64,000 bases of DNA from CAZQFV01 sp964592645 (GCA_964592645.1 CAZQFV010000006.1:98810-162809); one strand, 5' to 3'; positions 33,533-43,369 are shown, counted from the first letter of the stretch. The notes: generated by a model from the letters alone, not told the origin. A program made the numbers and translations.

Positions 33533-34575
33533 TTCGCATCCTCCGAGCGCAAGGCGTAGGCCAGCCCTTCCTCCAAGGTGGCCTGCGTGACTACGCCGGT
33601 CAGATCCAGGCCCAGCCCGACCAGGGTCTGGGCCACCTCCGCCCGGATGCCGGTCAGGACAGCTTCCGCTCCCAGCAGGCGCACCCCCTGGGCCGCCCGC
33701 AGCAGCGCGCCGGCCACCGCGGTGTCTACAACCGGCACCCCGGTGATATCGATGATCGCGACCCGGGCATGGTGGTCCGCCACCCCCTGGAGCAGCGCGC
33801 TGGCAACCTGGCGGGTGCGCTGGCTATCCAGGGCGCCGATGAGCGGCATGGCAATGACCCCGCGGGCCAGGGGGACGACGGGGCTGCCCAGCTCGCGCAC
33901 CGTCTCCAGCAGGCGGCGCTGGGCCACGTCACGGGCCTGCACCTCGGCCAGCAGGCGATCCTTCTCGTCGGCCAGGGACTGCAGTCTCCGGCCCCGCTCC
34001 TCGGCCTTGGCGATCACCGATTCCAAGGAACGGATCGTCAGCCACGTCGCCAGGGCAATCACGCCCAGGCAGCTTACGATCAGCACCAGTCCACTCCACG
34101 GCGACTGCACGGGCGGTTTGGCAAACCACTGCCACTCTTCCTGGGCCAGCAGCAACAGGATATAGAGGGCGATCTCGATCACGCCGGCGATCGCCCCGGC
34201 CGCGCCGCCGATGGTCAGGCCGGCAAAGAGCACGGCCAGTGTCAGTATGATGGCCGAGACGCTCGTCGCTCCCCGCACATAGCCCGAGTAGAGCGCCACC
34301 AGGATCGCCGCGATGGTGATCACCACCGCGGCGGCCCGCACGCGGCCGCGGCGCGAGAGGGCGTACGAGCCTATGGTCAAGAGGACGGCCCCCCCGCCGC
34401 CGAGGAACGAGGCGCTGTGCACGTTGCCCCCGGGCAACATGGCCACGACCGCCAGGTTGACCAGGTACAGCAGGCTGAAAGCGCCGGCCGCCAGGGACAC
34501 GATGTTGACCAACTGCTCCTGCCGGGCTATCTTCTCATCGGTCGAACGTGGCTCAATCCAACGACGGATGTTCAT
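33529..34575 (-). CDS. RsbR-like membrane protein (six helices + STAS), paralogue A
   Basis: The protein has 348 residues. Six helices span about residues 23-193, followed by a coiled coil (about 195-230) and STAS (about 235-345). Phosphosites: Ser in ALDSQRT and Thr in VPVVDTAVA. The N-terminal block IEPRSTDEKIARQEQLVNIVSLAAG is almost shared with the next upstream paralogue (IAPRSADERTARREQLVNILALASG), showing recent tandem duplication. AGGAG precedes the ATG. No ligand-binding motif is seen in the membrane region. Confidence 0.87.
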   Translation of the reverse strand: MNIRRWIEPRSTDEKIARQEQLVNIVSLAAGAFSLLYLVNLAVVAMLPGGNVHSASFLGGGGAVLLTIGSYALSRRGRVRAAAVVITIAAILVALYSGYVRGATSVSAIILTLAVLFAGLTIGGAAGAIAGVIEIALYILLLLAQEEWQWFAKPPVQSPWSGLVLIVSCLGVIALATWLTIRSLESVIAKAEERGRRLQSLADEKDRLLAEVQARDVAQRRLLETVRELGSPVVPLARGVIAMPLIGALDSQRTRQVASALLQGVADHHARVAIIDITGVPVVDTAVAGALLRAAQGVRLLGAEAVLTGIRAEVAQTLVGLGLDLTGVVTQATLEEGLAYALRSEDAK

Positions 34576-35687
34576 GGCTGCTCCTGCGACGGCAGCGGCG
34601 CGCGGTCTTTTTCCCCACCCGTTTTCGCCGCGCGCCGGACAATCTGCGCCCCCGTCAACTGCAAGGCATAGGCCAGCCCTTCCTGGAGGTTCGCCCGGGT
34701 CACGATCCCCCGCATGTCCAACCCCAGCTCGACCAGCGCCAGGGCCACCTCGGAGCGGATGCCCACCAGGATGGGGGTCGCGCCCAGCAGCCGCACCCCC
34801 CGGGCCGTCTGCAGCAGGGCATTGGCCACGCCGGTGTCCACCATCGTCACCCCGGTGATGTCGATCAGGGCAGCACGGGCCCGCAGGCGGGCGACCCCCT
34901 GCAGCAGGGCGGCCATCACTTCCTGGGCGCGCGCGCTGTCGATCGTCCCGATCAGCGGCATGGCGACGACCCCCTCGGCCAGCGGGATGATCGGCGCGCC
35001 CAACTCGTGGACCATCTCCAGGAGGCGACGCTGGGACTCGTCCCGGGCTCGCAGCTCGGACAGCAGACGATCCTTATCGTCGGCCAGCGTCTGGAGAGCC
35101 TGGCCGTGTTCCTGGGCCCGCTCCAGGAAAGAGTCCAGGGCCGCCAGCGTCAGCCAGAGCACCAGGGCCATCAGGACCAGGACGCTGGCCACCAGCACCA
35201 CCCCGGTCAGCGGGGAGAGGCTCTCCACCAGGGTCGGGATCCAGCCCTGCAACTGGGCCACCGTCAGTCCTCCATAGAGCGCCAGTTCGACCAGCGCGGT
35301 GAGCGCTCCCGCCCGCCCACCGATCGCCACGCCGGCAAAGAGGACCGCCGGGAAAAGCATCACCGCGGCCACGGTGACCGTCCCGCGGACGTACGCCGAG
35401 TACAGACCGACCAGGGCCGCTCCGGAGACGATAAAGATGGCCGCCACGCGCGCGTAGCCCCGGCGGGACAGGGCATAGGTCGTCGTCGCCAAGACCACGG
35501 CGCCCACTCCCCCCAGGACCGAGGGCAGCTTGACCTCTCCGCCCAGGACCAGGGCGATAAAGACCAGGGCCAGCAGGTAGAGCAACCCCAGCCCCCCGGA
35601 AGCCAGGGCCAGGATATTGACCAACTGTTCGCGGCGCGCCGTGCGCTCATCAGCAGACCGGGGTGCGATCCAACTGCGTATGTCCAT
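34572..35687 (-). CDS. RsbR-like membrane protein (six helices + STAS), paralogue B
   Basis: The protein has 371 residues with the same architecture as the neighbour at 33529 and clear similarity throughout. Phosphosites: Ser in TIDSARA and Thr in VTMVDTGVA. It ends in a Lys/Asp-rich tail (KTGGEKDRAPLPSQEQP), which the neighbour lacks. It overlaps paralogue A by four bases and follows paralogue C by three bases. The membrane half has diverged more than the STAS half, consistent with new sensing specificity after duplication. Confidence 0.87.
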   Translation of the reverse strand: MDIRSWIAPRSADERTARREQLVNILALASGGLGLLYLLALVFIALVLGGEVKLPSVLGGVGAVVLATTTYALSRRGYARVAAIFIVSGAALVGLYSAYVRGTVTVAAVMLFPAVLFAGVAIGGRAGALTALVELALYGGLTVAQLQGWIPTLVESLSPLTGVVLVASVLVLMALVLWLTLAALDSFLERAQEHGQALQTLADDKDRLLSELRARDESQRRLLEMVHELGAPIIPLAEGVVAMPLIGTIDSARAQEVMAALLQGVARLRARAALIDITGVTMVDTGVANALLQTARGVRLLGATPILVGIRSEVALALVELGLDMRGIVTRANLQEGLAYALQLTGAQIVRRAAKTGGEKDRAPLPSQEQP

Positions 35688-35690
35688 CGT

Positions 35691-36794
35691 CTAGCTGCTC
35701 CTCTGAAGCGGCGTGGCGTCCAGCAGAACGGCCCGGTCCCCGGCCGCCAGGCCCCGGGCCGCCAGCGCCTCCCGGGCATACTCCAGACCCTCCTGGAGGC
35801 TAACCCGCGCGACAATCCCGCGCATGTCCACGCCCATGGAGATCAACGTCTGCGCTACCTCCGAGCGGATGCCCACCAGGACGGGCATCGCCCCCAGCAG
35901 TTCGACCCCTTGCGCGGCCAGCAGCAGGGCCTGGGCCACCGCCGTATCCACCATAGCCAGGCCGGTGATATCGATGATGGCGGCACGGGCCCGGTGGGCG
36001 GCAACCCCCCGCAGCAGGGCGACGCGGATCTGCTGGGCCCGGGCGCTGTCCACGGTCCCGATCACCGGCATGGCGATGATCCCGGCACCCACGGGGATGA
36101 CCGGGCCAGCGAGCTCCCGGACCGTCTCCAGCAGGCGGGCTTGCGCCTCCTCGCGGGCCGCAAGCTCCTCCAGCAGGCGGGCCTTTTCCTCGTTCACCGC
36201 GCGCAGGGCGGCCTCGCGCCCCTCTGCCTGACGGATGGCCTGCCGCATGCCGCGCGTGAAGAGGCCGGCCGCCAGCGCCAGGCCGAGCAATATCAGCACC
36301 ACCGCGGCGACATCGGAGGGAAACGGCGACTGCGAGACGACGGTCAAAAGCCCAAACTCGTGGGCCATGCCGAGCCCCACATAGAGCAGGCTGTTGACCG
36401 CGACCATAACCAACCCCATTCGACCCCCAGCCACCAGGTCCGCAAAGACAGCGCTGGCAGCGTAGAACAGAATGCCGGTGGACCTGGGGCCTTCGATAGC
36501 CACAAAGTAGGTCGGCACCAGCGTCAACAGGACGTTCAACACGATCCCGGCGACCGGCAAGTGCCCCCGCCGCTCCAGGAGGTAGATGACACCTCCGAGC
36601 ATGGCGATTCCGGCCGCCCCGACGATATCCAGGACCGGCCCATTGCCCTGCAGCCACAAGACGGTCCCGGTGAGACCAAACAGCATCCCACCCACGGCCA
36701 GGGTCAGGGCGATGATGTAGATGACCCACCGACGAGAGTCCGGCTCACCGCTGGACATTGCCCATCGCTGCGGCATTGGCTCCTCCAACATCAC
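35691..36794 (-). CDS. RsbR-like membrane protein (six helices + STAS), paralogue C
   Basis: The protein has 367 residues: six helices at about residues 18-190, a coiled coil with repeated Glu/Arg (REAALRAVNEEKARLLEE) and a C-terminal STAS domain. Phosphosites: Ser in TVDSARA and Thr in LAMVDTAVA. A short hydrophilic N-terminus (MMLEEPMPQRWAMSSGEPD) differs from paralogues A and B. Its start overlaps the next upstream gene by four bases (36791-36794). Confidence 0.86.
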   Translation of the reverse strand: MMLEEPMPQRWAMSSGEPDSRRWVIYIIALTLAVGGMLFGLTGTVLWLQGNGPVLDIVGAAGIAMLGGVIYLLERRGHLPVAGIVLNVLLTLVPTYFVAIEGPRSTGILFYAASAVFADLVAGGRMGLVMVAVNSLLYVGLGMAHEFGLLTVVSQSPFPSDVAAVVLILLGLALAAGLFTRGMRQAIRQAEGREAALRAVNEEKARLLEELAAREEAQARLLETVRELAGPVIPVGAGIIAMPVIGTVDSARAQQIRVALLRGVAAHRARAAIIDITGLAMVDTAVAQALLLAAQGVELLGAMPVLVGIRSEVAQTLISMGVDMRGIVARVSLQEGLEYAREALAARGLAAGDRAVLLDATPLQRSS

Positions 36795-37843
36795 GCTGCC
36801 GTGGCGATCTCCTGGGCCAGGGCATAATGCAAGCCGTCCTGCAACGTTGCCCGCGTCGTCACCGCCGAGAAATCCAGGTCCAGGTCCATCAGGTGCTCGG
36901 CGACCGCGGGACTGATCCCGGTCAGCACGGGCTCGGTTCCCAGCAGGCGCGCTCCCTGGGCCATCCGCAGCAGCGCCGCCGCCAGTTGCGCATCCACTGT
37001 CGAAACGCCGGTAATATCGACGATGGCGAACCGTGCGCTCTGCTGCTCGATCCCCTCCAGCAGAGCGCGGGTGATGTCGGCGGCCCGCTGCTCGTCCACC
37101 ACGCCGATGATCGGCATGGCGATCACCCCGGCGCTGAGCGGAATGATCGGGCTACCCAGCTCGTGCACCTGCTGCAACAACAGGCGCTGCCCCTCCTCCC
37201 GGGCCAAAAGCTCAATCAGCAGACGGTCCTTCTCCAGGTCGGCATCGCGCAGGGCTTGTTCATTTTCCTGCGCTGCCCGCAGGGCCGCTTTCATCTCCCG
37301 GGTGAAGTAGCCGGCCGTCAGGGCCAGGGCCAGGCTCACCGCCACCATAGTGATGGCATCGCCGACAAAGGGCGAGGCATACGTGGCGCGGCTCAACCAC
37401 TCCGGCCCGGCGAGATGGACCAGGCCGGCCCCCAGGTACAGGAGGCACCCCAGGATAGCGGCGTGCAGCCCGCTCTGTCCGCCGAGCAGGAAGTCGGCAT
37501 AGATCACGCCGCCGGCCAGGAGCAGGATGGCCGTGTTCTTGGGCCCTTCCAGGAGAATATAGTAGACGGGGGCAAACAGCAGCACGGCGCTGAGGACTAT
37601 GCCGGCCGCCCGCTGCGCCCGGAGACGGTTCAACAGGAAGATGGAGAGCCCAAGCAAAGCCAAACCCAGCACGCCGAGCGAGTCCAGCAGACTGCCCTGC
37701 CCCCGCCACCAGGAGATCAGCGTGACAAAGGCCACCAGGGTGCCCCCGGCCAGCAGGAAAAGGGCCATGCTGTTCACCAGCCGCCCCTTGGCCACTTCCT
37801 CGCGGCTCAATAGGGGGGTCCGCCCGGACAGCGCGCGTTCCAT
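36791..37843 (-). CDS. RsbR-like membrane protein lacking both phosphosites, paralogue D
   Basis: A 350-residue protein with six helices (about residues 25-180), a coiled coil and a STAS domain. At the first RsbR phosphosite it has Glu251 (GVVDEQRA) instead of Ser/Thr. At the second it has Ala285 (VSTVDAQLA) instead of Thr. All eight other RsbR-like proteins here keep the second Thr. A Glu may mimic constitutive phosphorylation and Ala prevents modification, so this subunit should not respond to RsbT in the usual way. GAGGG precedes the ATG. The membrane domain is full length with no frame damage, so it does not look like a decaying gene. Confidence 0.86.
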   Translation of the reverse strand: MERALSGRTPLLSREEVAKGRLVNSMALFLLAGGTLVAFVTLISWWRGQGSLLDSLGVLGLALLGLSIFLLNRLRAQRAAGIVLSAVLLFAPVYYILLEGPKNTAILLLAGGVIYADFLLGGQSGLHAAILGCLLYLGAGLVHLAGPEWLSRATYASPFVGDAITMVAVSLALALTAGYFTREMKAALRAAQENEQALRDADLEKDRLLIELLAREEGQRLLLQQVHELGSPIIPLSAGVIAMPIIGVVDEQRAADITRALLEGIEQQSARFAIVDITGVSTVDAQLAAALLRMAQGARLLGTEPVLTGISPAVAEHLMDLDLDFSAVTTRATLQDGLHYALAQEIATAA

Positions 37844-37856
37844 CGGCCCGATCCCT

Positions 37857-39350
37857 CTATCCCTGCCAGCGCCGCAGGCGATCGATGGCGTACTCCAACC
37901 CGCTCTGCAGGTTGGCCCGCGTCACCAGGGCGCTCAGGTCTATGCCCAGCCCCACCATGGTCTGGGCAACCTCCGGCATGATCCCCACCAACACCGCCTC
38001 GGCCCCCAGCAGGTGGACCGCCTGGGCCGCCTGGACCAACGCCTGGGCGACCATCGTGTCCACCACCGGGACGCCGGTGATGTCCACGATCACCACCCGG
38101 GCGCGATGGCTCTGCACGCCAAGCAGGATGCCCTCTACCGTCTGCCGGGCTCGGTTGCTGTCGATATGCCCCACCAGCGGCAGGAGAATGATCCCCTCCA
38201 TCAGCGGCACCACCGGCGTCGACAGTTGGCGGATCGTCTCCAGGAGCTGGCGCTGGGTCTCAAAGGCCCGCTGCATATCGTCGTTCAAGCGCTGCATCTC
38301 GGCCACCGTGCGCGCGTTCTGTACGGCGACGGCCGCCTGGCGAGCAATGGTCAGCAGGACACGCTGGTGGTCCTCGTCAAAAGCCTCTTCACGCTCATAG
38401 CTCTGTACGGCAATCACCCCGACGACATGCTCGCCCAGGAGCATCGGCACCCCCAGCCAGGATTTGCTGGCCCGGCCGATCCGCTCGATGCCCTGCTGGC
38501 GCAGGAAATCGGTGGCCCCATGCTTCAGCAGCAGCGGCCGGCGGTTCTGGATGATCCACCCCGTCAGGCCGGCCCGCAACTTTTGCCGGCCTATGCCCGG
38601 CTGGCGCTGCCCATCCTCGATGGACAGCCGCTGGTCCCACTCCTGGGTATCTTCGTAGTACAGGGTAATGAAAAAGTTGCTCGTGTCCATGAGCTTGCTG
38701 GTCTGATCATAGATGCGCTCCAACAGCTCGTCCAGGTCCAGGGTCGCGCTGATCGCCCGACCCACCTCCTCCAGGCTGGACAGTTCGGCGATGCGCCGCT
38801 TCTGATCGCGCAGCAGCCGGGCCGTCTCCAGCGCTACCGCCGCCTGGTCGGCAAAGGAGACAAACATCTCGACCTCTTCCGGGGCAAAGGTGTGCTCCTT
38901 GGCGTAGTAGGCCGAAAGCAGCCCTACGTTCCCCGTGCGGCTGCGCATGGGGACATCGATGAAGGCGGCGTAGCCCTCCTGGTGCGCCAGGACCTCCAGC
39001 TCCTCGGTCTCCAAGGAGTACACGTCGGCCACGACCAACGGCTCTCCCCCCAGGACCGCCGCGGCCCGCGCGCTCCGGGCGTCGACCCGGCGCGCGCCCT
39101 CGGCGTAGGCATCGCTGAGCCCCTCCCACGCCCGGATCGAGAGCACACTGCCCCCCTCCTCCAACTCATAGATCGCCGCCTTCTCGCAGCCCATCACCTG
39201 GACCGTCAGGTGGACAATCGTCTGTAGGACCTCCGGCAGGTCCTGGGCCGAGGCCACTGCCATCGCGATGCGCTGCAGGACAGACACCTCGGCTTCGCGC
39301 CGCGTCAATCGTTCCCGCAAAGAAGCGACCTCTTGCTCAAGGCTCATCAT
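37857..39350 (-). CDS. RsbR-like protein with two GAF domains and STAS
   Basis: The protein has 497 residues from the ATG at 39350, which overlaps the previous stop as ATGA; an in-frame extension to 39380 lies inside the upstream gene. A short coiled coil is followed by GAF1 (about 25-170, VLQRIAMAVASAQDLPEVLQ) and GAF2 (about 178-345, with SKSWLGVPMLLGEHVVGVIAVQSY). A coiled coil (about 345-380) leads into the STAS domain (about 380-490). Phosphosites: Ser in HIDSNRA and Thr in VPVVDTMVA. GAF domains bind small ligands (cyclic nucleotides, haem, tetrapyrroles, Fe-S); which one is not apparent. No membrane segment, so it is cytosolic. Confidence 0.9.
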   Translation of the reverse strand: MMSLEQEVASLRERLTRREAEVSVLQRIAMAVASAQDLPEVLQTIVHLTVQVMGCEKAAIYELEEGGSVLSIRAWEGLSDAYAEGARRVDARSARAAAVLGGEPLVVADVYSLETEELEVLAHQEGYAAFIDVPMRSRTGNVGLLSAYYAKEHTFAPEEVEMFVSFADQAAVALETARLLRDQKRRIAELSSLEEVGRAISATLDLDELLERIYDQTSKLMDTSNFFITLYYEDTQEWDQRLSIEDGQRQPGIGRQKLRAGLTGWIIQNRRPLLLKHGATDFLRQQGIERIGRASKSWLGVPMLLGEHVVGVIAVQSYEREEAFDEDHQRVLLTIARQAAVAVQNARTVAEMQRLNDDMQRAFETQRQLLETIRQLSTPVVPLMEGIILLPLVGHIDSNRARQTVEGILLGVQSHRARVVIVDITGVPVVDTMVAQALVQAAQAVHLLGAEAVLVGIMPEVAQTMVGLGIDLSALVTRANLQSGLEYAIDRLRRWQG

Positions 39351-42300
39351 TTTTTCTCCATGGAAAGGTTCGTTGGCCACGTCCCCGCCGGCTCCCGTTT
39401 TTGGCGAGCCCGGTGGATCGCATAAACCACCCCGCTCTGCAGGTCGGCACGCGTGGTAATCTTGGAGAGGTTTACCCCCAGGCTGATCAGGGTCTGGGCG
39501 ACTTCGGGCCGGATGCCCACCAGCACCGCTTCCGCCCCCAGGAAAGCTACCGCCTGCACCGCCTGTAGCAGGATCTGGGCCACGGAAGTGTCGACCACGG
39601 GCACTCCCGTGATATCGACCAGGACCACCTGGGCCCGCTGCTGCTCCACCGCCTGCAACAGCCGCTCCAGGATCTGCCCGCCACGGGCACTGTCGACGCT
39701 CCCCACCAGCGGCATCAGCAGGACTCCCTGCAGCAAGGGGACAATCGGCGTGGATAGGTCCTGGACCAGCCGCAGCAGCTCGGACTGCGTCTCGGCAGTG
39801 TCCTGGAGCTCCCGCATCACCGACTGCATCTGCTGGAACAGCCGGGCATTGCCGACGGCCACCGCCGCCTGGTCGGCCAGGGCCTGCAGCAGGCGCAGTT
39901 CGTTCGGCGTGAAGCGATGGGGTTCGTAATAGGAGACGTTGAGCACGCCCAGCACCTCGCCCGCCCGCACCAGCGGCGTGCTGACAATCGACCGCAAGTT
40001 GCGCAGCTGCTGCCCTGCCTGAGCGTACAGGGGATGGTTCGGGGCATCCTCGATCACCATCATCTTGCCTGTCCGGGCCACCGTGGCCGACAGGCCATCC
40101 CGCCGCGGCATGGGCGCAAAGAGACCGCGCTCGCCGGCCTCGTTCAACCCCGTGCCCAGGGTGAAGTTGTCCTGGGCAGCGTCGTAGAGAAAGATGAGGA
40201 TGTCGTTGGAGTGGAAAAGCTCCTTCGTCGAGTCGGCCACGGCGTTGAGCGTCTCGGTTAGGTCGGTCGCCGAGGCCAGCTTCAGCCCGACCTCCTGCAG
40301 GGCCGAGAGCTGCGCCACCCTGCGCTGCGCTTCTCCGTAGAGCCGGGCATTCTCGATGGCCGCGGCCGCCTGGTGGGCGATCATCTCCAATATCTGCTGA
40401 TGGTGCTCGTCAAAGGCGCCGGCTTCCCAACTCTGCGCCGAGATCACGCCGATCGTCTCCCCGCGGGCCACCATGGGCACCCCCAGCCAGGAGCGTGGTT
40501 CGCCCCCCTCACCCTCGGTAATGGCGATACGGTGCAGCTCGTCGGGGGCATGTTCCCAGTCCCGCAGCAGCAGGCTCTCCTGGTGGTCCAGCACCCAACC
40601 GGTCAGCCCCCCTCGCTCCGATTTCTTGATCCGGCCAAGTCCCGCCGGCTTGCCGTTTTCATAATCCAGTTCAAAGACGATCTCGTCCCGTTCGCGGTCG
40701 TAGAGGGCGACGAAAAAGGCGCTGGTATCCATCACCACGCTGGCCTGCTCATAGACCGATTGGCAGATCTCCCGCAGCTCGAGGTGCGAAGCCGAGGCGG
40801 CTCCAATCCGGTAGAGCGCCTCCATCTCCTCGACACGCCGACGCGCCTCCTGGTAGAGGCGGGCGTTCTCCAGCGCCACGGCGGCCTGCGCGGCGATGGT
40901 CGATAGCACCCGCAGGTGGCCCTCGTCGTAGGCCCCCTCCTGCTCGTAGCTCTGCACGGCGATGACCCCCACCACGCGATCCTGCACCAGCATCGGCACG
41001 CCTAGCCAGGACTTGCTGGGCCGGCCGACACGGGCGATGTTCTGCTGCTTCAGGAACTCGTCGGGGCCATAGGGAAAGTGCAGCGCCTGGCGGTGGCGCA
41101 CGATGTAGCCCGTCAGCCCGCTGCCCAGCTCGCGCCGATCGCGCGGTATGCGCTCTCCATCCTCGATGCGCAGGACAAAGTCCAACAGCTCCTTCTGGCG
41201 GTCGTAAAGCACCAGGAAAAAGTTGGTGGTGTCCATCAGCCGGCTGGTCTGCCGGTAGATCAACTCCACCAGGGCATCCAGGTCCATGGTCGAGGTGATC
41301 GCCCGGCCGACCTCGTTGAGCACTTCCAACTCCTCCAGGCGGCGGCGCGTCTCGGCAAACAGGCGGGCGTTCTCGATAGCCACGGCCACCTGCCGGGCCA
41401 ACCCACTGAGCAGTTGCAGGTCGACCGGCTGGAAGGCGCCGGTCTGGGCGCAGTTGTCCAGGCTGATGACGCCGATCGTCCCCGTCCGCCCGGTCAAGGG
41501 CGCGGCCATGACGGCGCGGATGCCCCCGCTCGCCGCGGCCCCCTTGAAGCGCGGGTCCTGCTGCGTGTCCTGGATGACATCGCCGCGCTGCTCCTGGAAC
41601 ACCCAACCGGCAAAGCCCTCCCCAGGCCACAGGCGGACCTGGTCGACGACTTCGGGGGAATAGCCATACTGGGCGCGGATCACCAACTCGCCGGTGCGCG
41701 GGTCCAGCAGGAAGACGGAGCCCTTTTCGGCCGAGGGGACGACGCGGATGGCCATCTCCAGGACGGCCGGCACCAGGGACTCCGGATCGAGCATGCTCCC
41801 CACGACCTGGCTGACCTCCAACAGGGCCTCGACCTCGCGCCAGCGGCGCTGCGCTTCCTCGTAGAGGCGGACGTTCTCGATCGCGGCCGCGGCCTGATGG
41901 GCGATCATTTCCAGCACCTGGCGGTGGTGCTCATCAAAGGCGCCGGCTTTCCAGCTCTGCGCGGCGACGACACCCACCGTCTCGCCCCGGACCTGGAGGG
42001 GCACCCCCAGCCAGGCGCTTGGGGCGTCGCCCACCTGGATGGCGATCCCGCGCAACTCCTCGGGGGCTTCCGCCCAGTTCGAGATCAGCAGGGGCTCTTG
42101 GTGGTCCAGCACCCAGCCGGTCAGCCCACCGCCATCGGCCTTCTTCAAGCTGGTCGTCTCGGCCCGCACCCCATCCTCGTAGTCCAGGGGGAAATGGATC
42201 TCGTCGGTCTGGCGATCGTACAGGGCCACGTAGAAGGTGGAGGTGTCCATCACCACCTTGGCCTGCTCATAGACCGACTGCAGCACCTCCTCCAGGCTGA

Positions 42301-43369
42301 GGCGGGTGCCGGCAGCGGACCCGATGCGGTAGAGCGCCTCCATCTCCTCGACCCGGCGGCGGGTATCGGCGTAGAGGCGGGCGTTCTCCAGGGCCACGGC
42401 GGCCTGCGCGGCGATCGTGCTCAGGATGCGCAGGTGGCCCTCGTCGTAGACCCCCTCCTGGGAATAGCTCTGCACACCGATGACCCCGACGACGCGCTCC
42501 TGGACGATCATCGGGACGCCCAGCCAAGAGAGGGCCGGCTCGCCGATGACGGCGATGTTATGGGCTTCCTTGAAGGCCGCGTTCTCTTCCTGGCTGCGCA
42601 GCAGGGCGGGTTGGCGGGTGCGGATGATGTAGCCGGTCAGGCCGGCCTGCAGGGGATGGCGGCTCGGCGGCTGCCGTTCGCCCTTTTCCAGGTGCAGGCT
42701 CGAGATCCACTCCTGGGCCGGCTCATCGCACAGGGCGATGTAAAAGTTGGTCGTATCCATCAGCCGGCTGGTCTGCCGGTAGACTGCCTCCAGGAGCTGT
42801 TCCTGGTCGATCGTCGAAGCGATCGCCCGGCCGATCTCGTTGAGCACCTCCAACTCGACGACCCGCCGCTGGGCCTCCTCGTAGGCGTGGCGCAGGGCCT
42901 CCTGTTGCTCGAGCAGCAGGCGCTGCTGGCGGTCGGCAAAGCTCTCGGTGACCTGGAAGATATAGCCGGCAAAGAACTTGCTCAGGGAGACAATCACCTG
43001 GTCCAGGCGGGGATCGCTGGCATAGTCCTGGGAGAGGGCGGTCAACAAGCTCTGGCGCAGGGCCGACAGCCATTGTCCGAGGAAGGCGTGGCCCAGTCCC
43101 TGCAGGGCCATGGCTTCGCCATAGTGGCGGCCCTCCTGCCAACCGTCCGCCGGCCGGCCGGCCGCCAGGGCAGACAGCAAAGCCAGGGCGGTGTCCACCG
43201 ATTCCTGGCGTACAGCTTTCCGCGCGGCAGCCACCTCGCCCGCCAACAGGTCGTCCAGCGTGCGCTCCCAGCCGGACTTCAGGGCCGGGATTCTCTCCTG
43301 CAGCCGCTGCCCCAGCTCCCCCAGTAGCACATGTTCCTGCGGAGTCAGTTCGGAGATCGCTTCGCCCAC
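39347..43369 (-). CDS. Giant RsbR-like protein with six GAF domains and STAS
   Basis: The protein has 1340 residues. A helical N-domain (about 1-170) resembles the RsbRD type. Six GAF domains follow, beginning near residues 180, 352, 530, 697, 867 and 1040. GAF1/GAF2 and GAF4/GAF5 are closely similar pairs (VLNEIGRAIASTID / VLNEVGRAITSTMD and ALYRIGSAAG / ALYRIGAASA starts), pointing to an internal duplication of a two-GAF block. The C-terminal STAS domain keeps Ser in SVDSARG and Thr in VPVVDTSVA. The start is a GTG with AGGAG nine bases upstream. RsbR proteins normally have one small sensor module, so this length is exceptional. Confidence 0.9.
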   Translation of the reverse strand: MGEAISELTPQEHVLLGELGQRLQERIPALKSGWERTLDDLLAGEVAAARKAVRQESVDTALALLSALAAGRPADGWQEGRHYGEAMALQGLGHAFLGQWLSALRQSLLTALSQDYASDPRLDQVIVSLSKFFAGYIFQVTESFADRQQRLLLEQQEALRHAYEEAQRRVVELEVLNEIGRAIASTIDQEQLLEAVYRQTSRLMDTTNFYIALCDEPAQEWISSLHLEKGERQPPSRHPLQAGLTGYIIRTRQPALLRSQEENAAFKEAHNIAVIGEPALSWLGVPMIVQERVVGVIGVQSYSQEGVYDEGHLRILSTIAAQAAVALENARLYADTRRRVEEMEALYRIGSAAGTRLSLEEVLQSVYEQAKVVMDTSTFYVALYDRQTDEIHFPLDYEDGVRAETTSLKKADGGGLTGWVLDHQEPLLISNWAEAPEELRGIAIQVGDAPSAWLGVPLQVRGETVGVVAAQSWKAGAFDEHHRQVLEMIAHQAAAAIENVRLYEEAQRRWREVEALLEVSQVVGSMLDPESLVPAVLEMAIRVVPSAEKGSVFLLDPRTGELVIRAQYGYSPEVVDQVRLWPGEGFAGWVFQEQRGDVIQDTQQDPRFKGAAASGGIRAVMAAPLTGRTGTIGVISLDNCAQTGAFQPVDLQLLSGLARQVAVAIENARLFAETRRRLEELEVLNEVGRAITSTMDLDALVELIYRQTSRLMDTTNFFLVLYDRQKELLDFVLRIEDGERIPRDRRELGSGLTGYIVRHRQALHFPYGPDEFLKQQNIARVGRPSKSWLGVPMLVQDRVVGVIAVQSYEQEGAYDEGHLRVLSTIAAQAAVALENARLYQEARRRVEEMEALYRIGAASASHLELREICQSVYEQASVVMDTSAFFVALYDRERDEIVFELDYENGKPAGLGRIKKSERGGLTGWVLDHQESLLLRDWEHAPDELHRIAITEGEGGEPRSWLGVPMVARGETIGVISAQSWEAGAFDEHHQQILEMIAHQAAAAIENARLYGEAQRRVAQLSALQEVGLKLASATDLTETLNAVADSTKELFHSNDILIFLYDAAQDNFTLGTGLNEAGERGLFAPMPRRDGLSATVARTGKMMVIEDAPNHPLYAQAGQQLRNLRSIVSTPLVRAGEVLGVLNVSYYEPHRFTPNELRLLQALADQAAVAVGNARLFQQMQSVMRELQDTAETQSELLRLVQDLSTPIVPLLQGVLLMPLVGSVDSARGGQILERLLQAVEQQRAQVVLVDITGVPVVDTSVAQILLQAVQAVAFLGAEAVLVGIRPEVAQTLISLGVNLSKITTRADLQSGVVYAIHRARQKREPAGTWPTNLSMEKK

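Noticed and set aside
41078..43327. A 749-codon plus-strand frame opposite the six-GAF gene
   Set aside because: Shadow of the GAF repeats, with His/Gln/Gly-rich composition.
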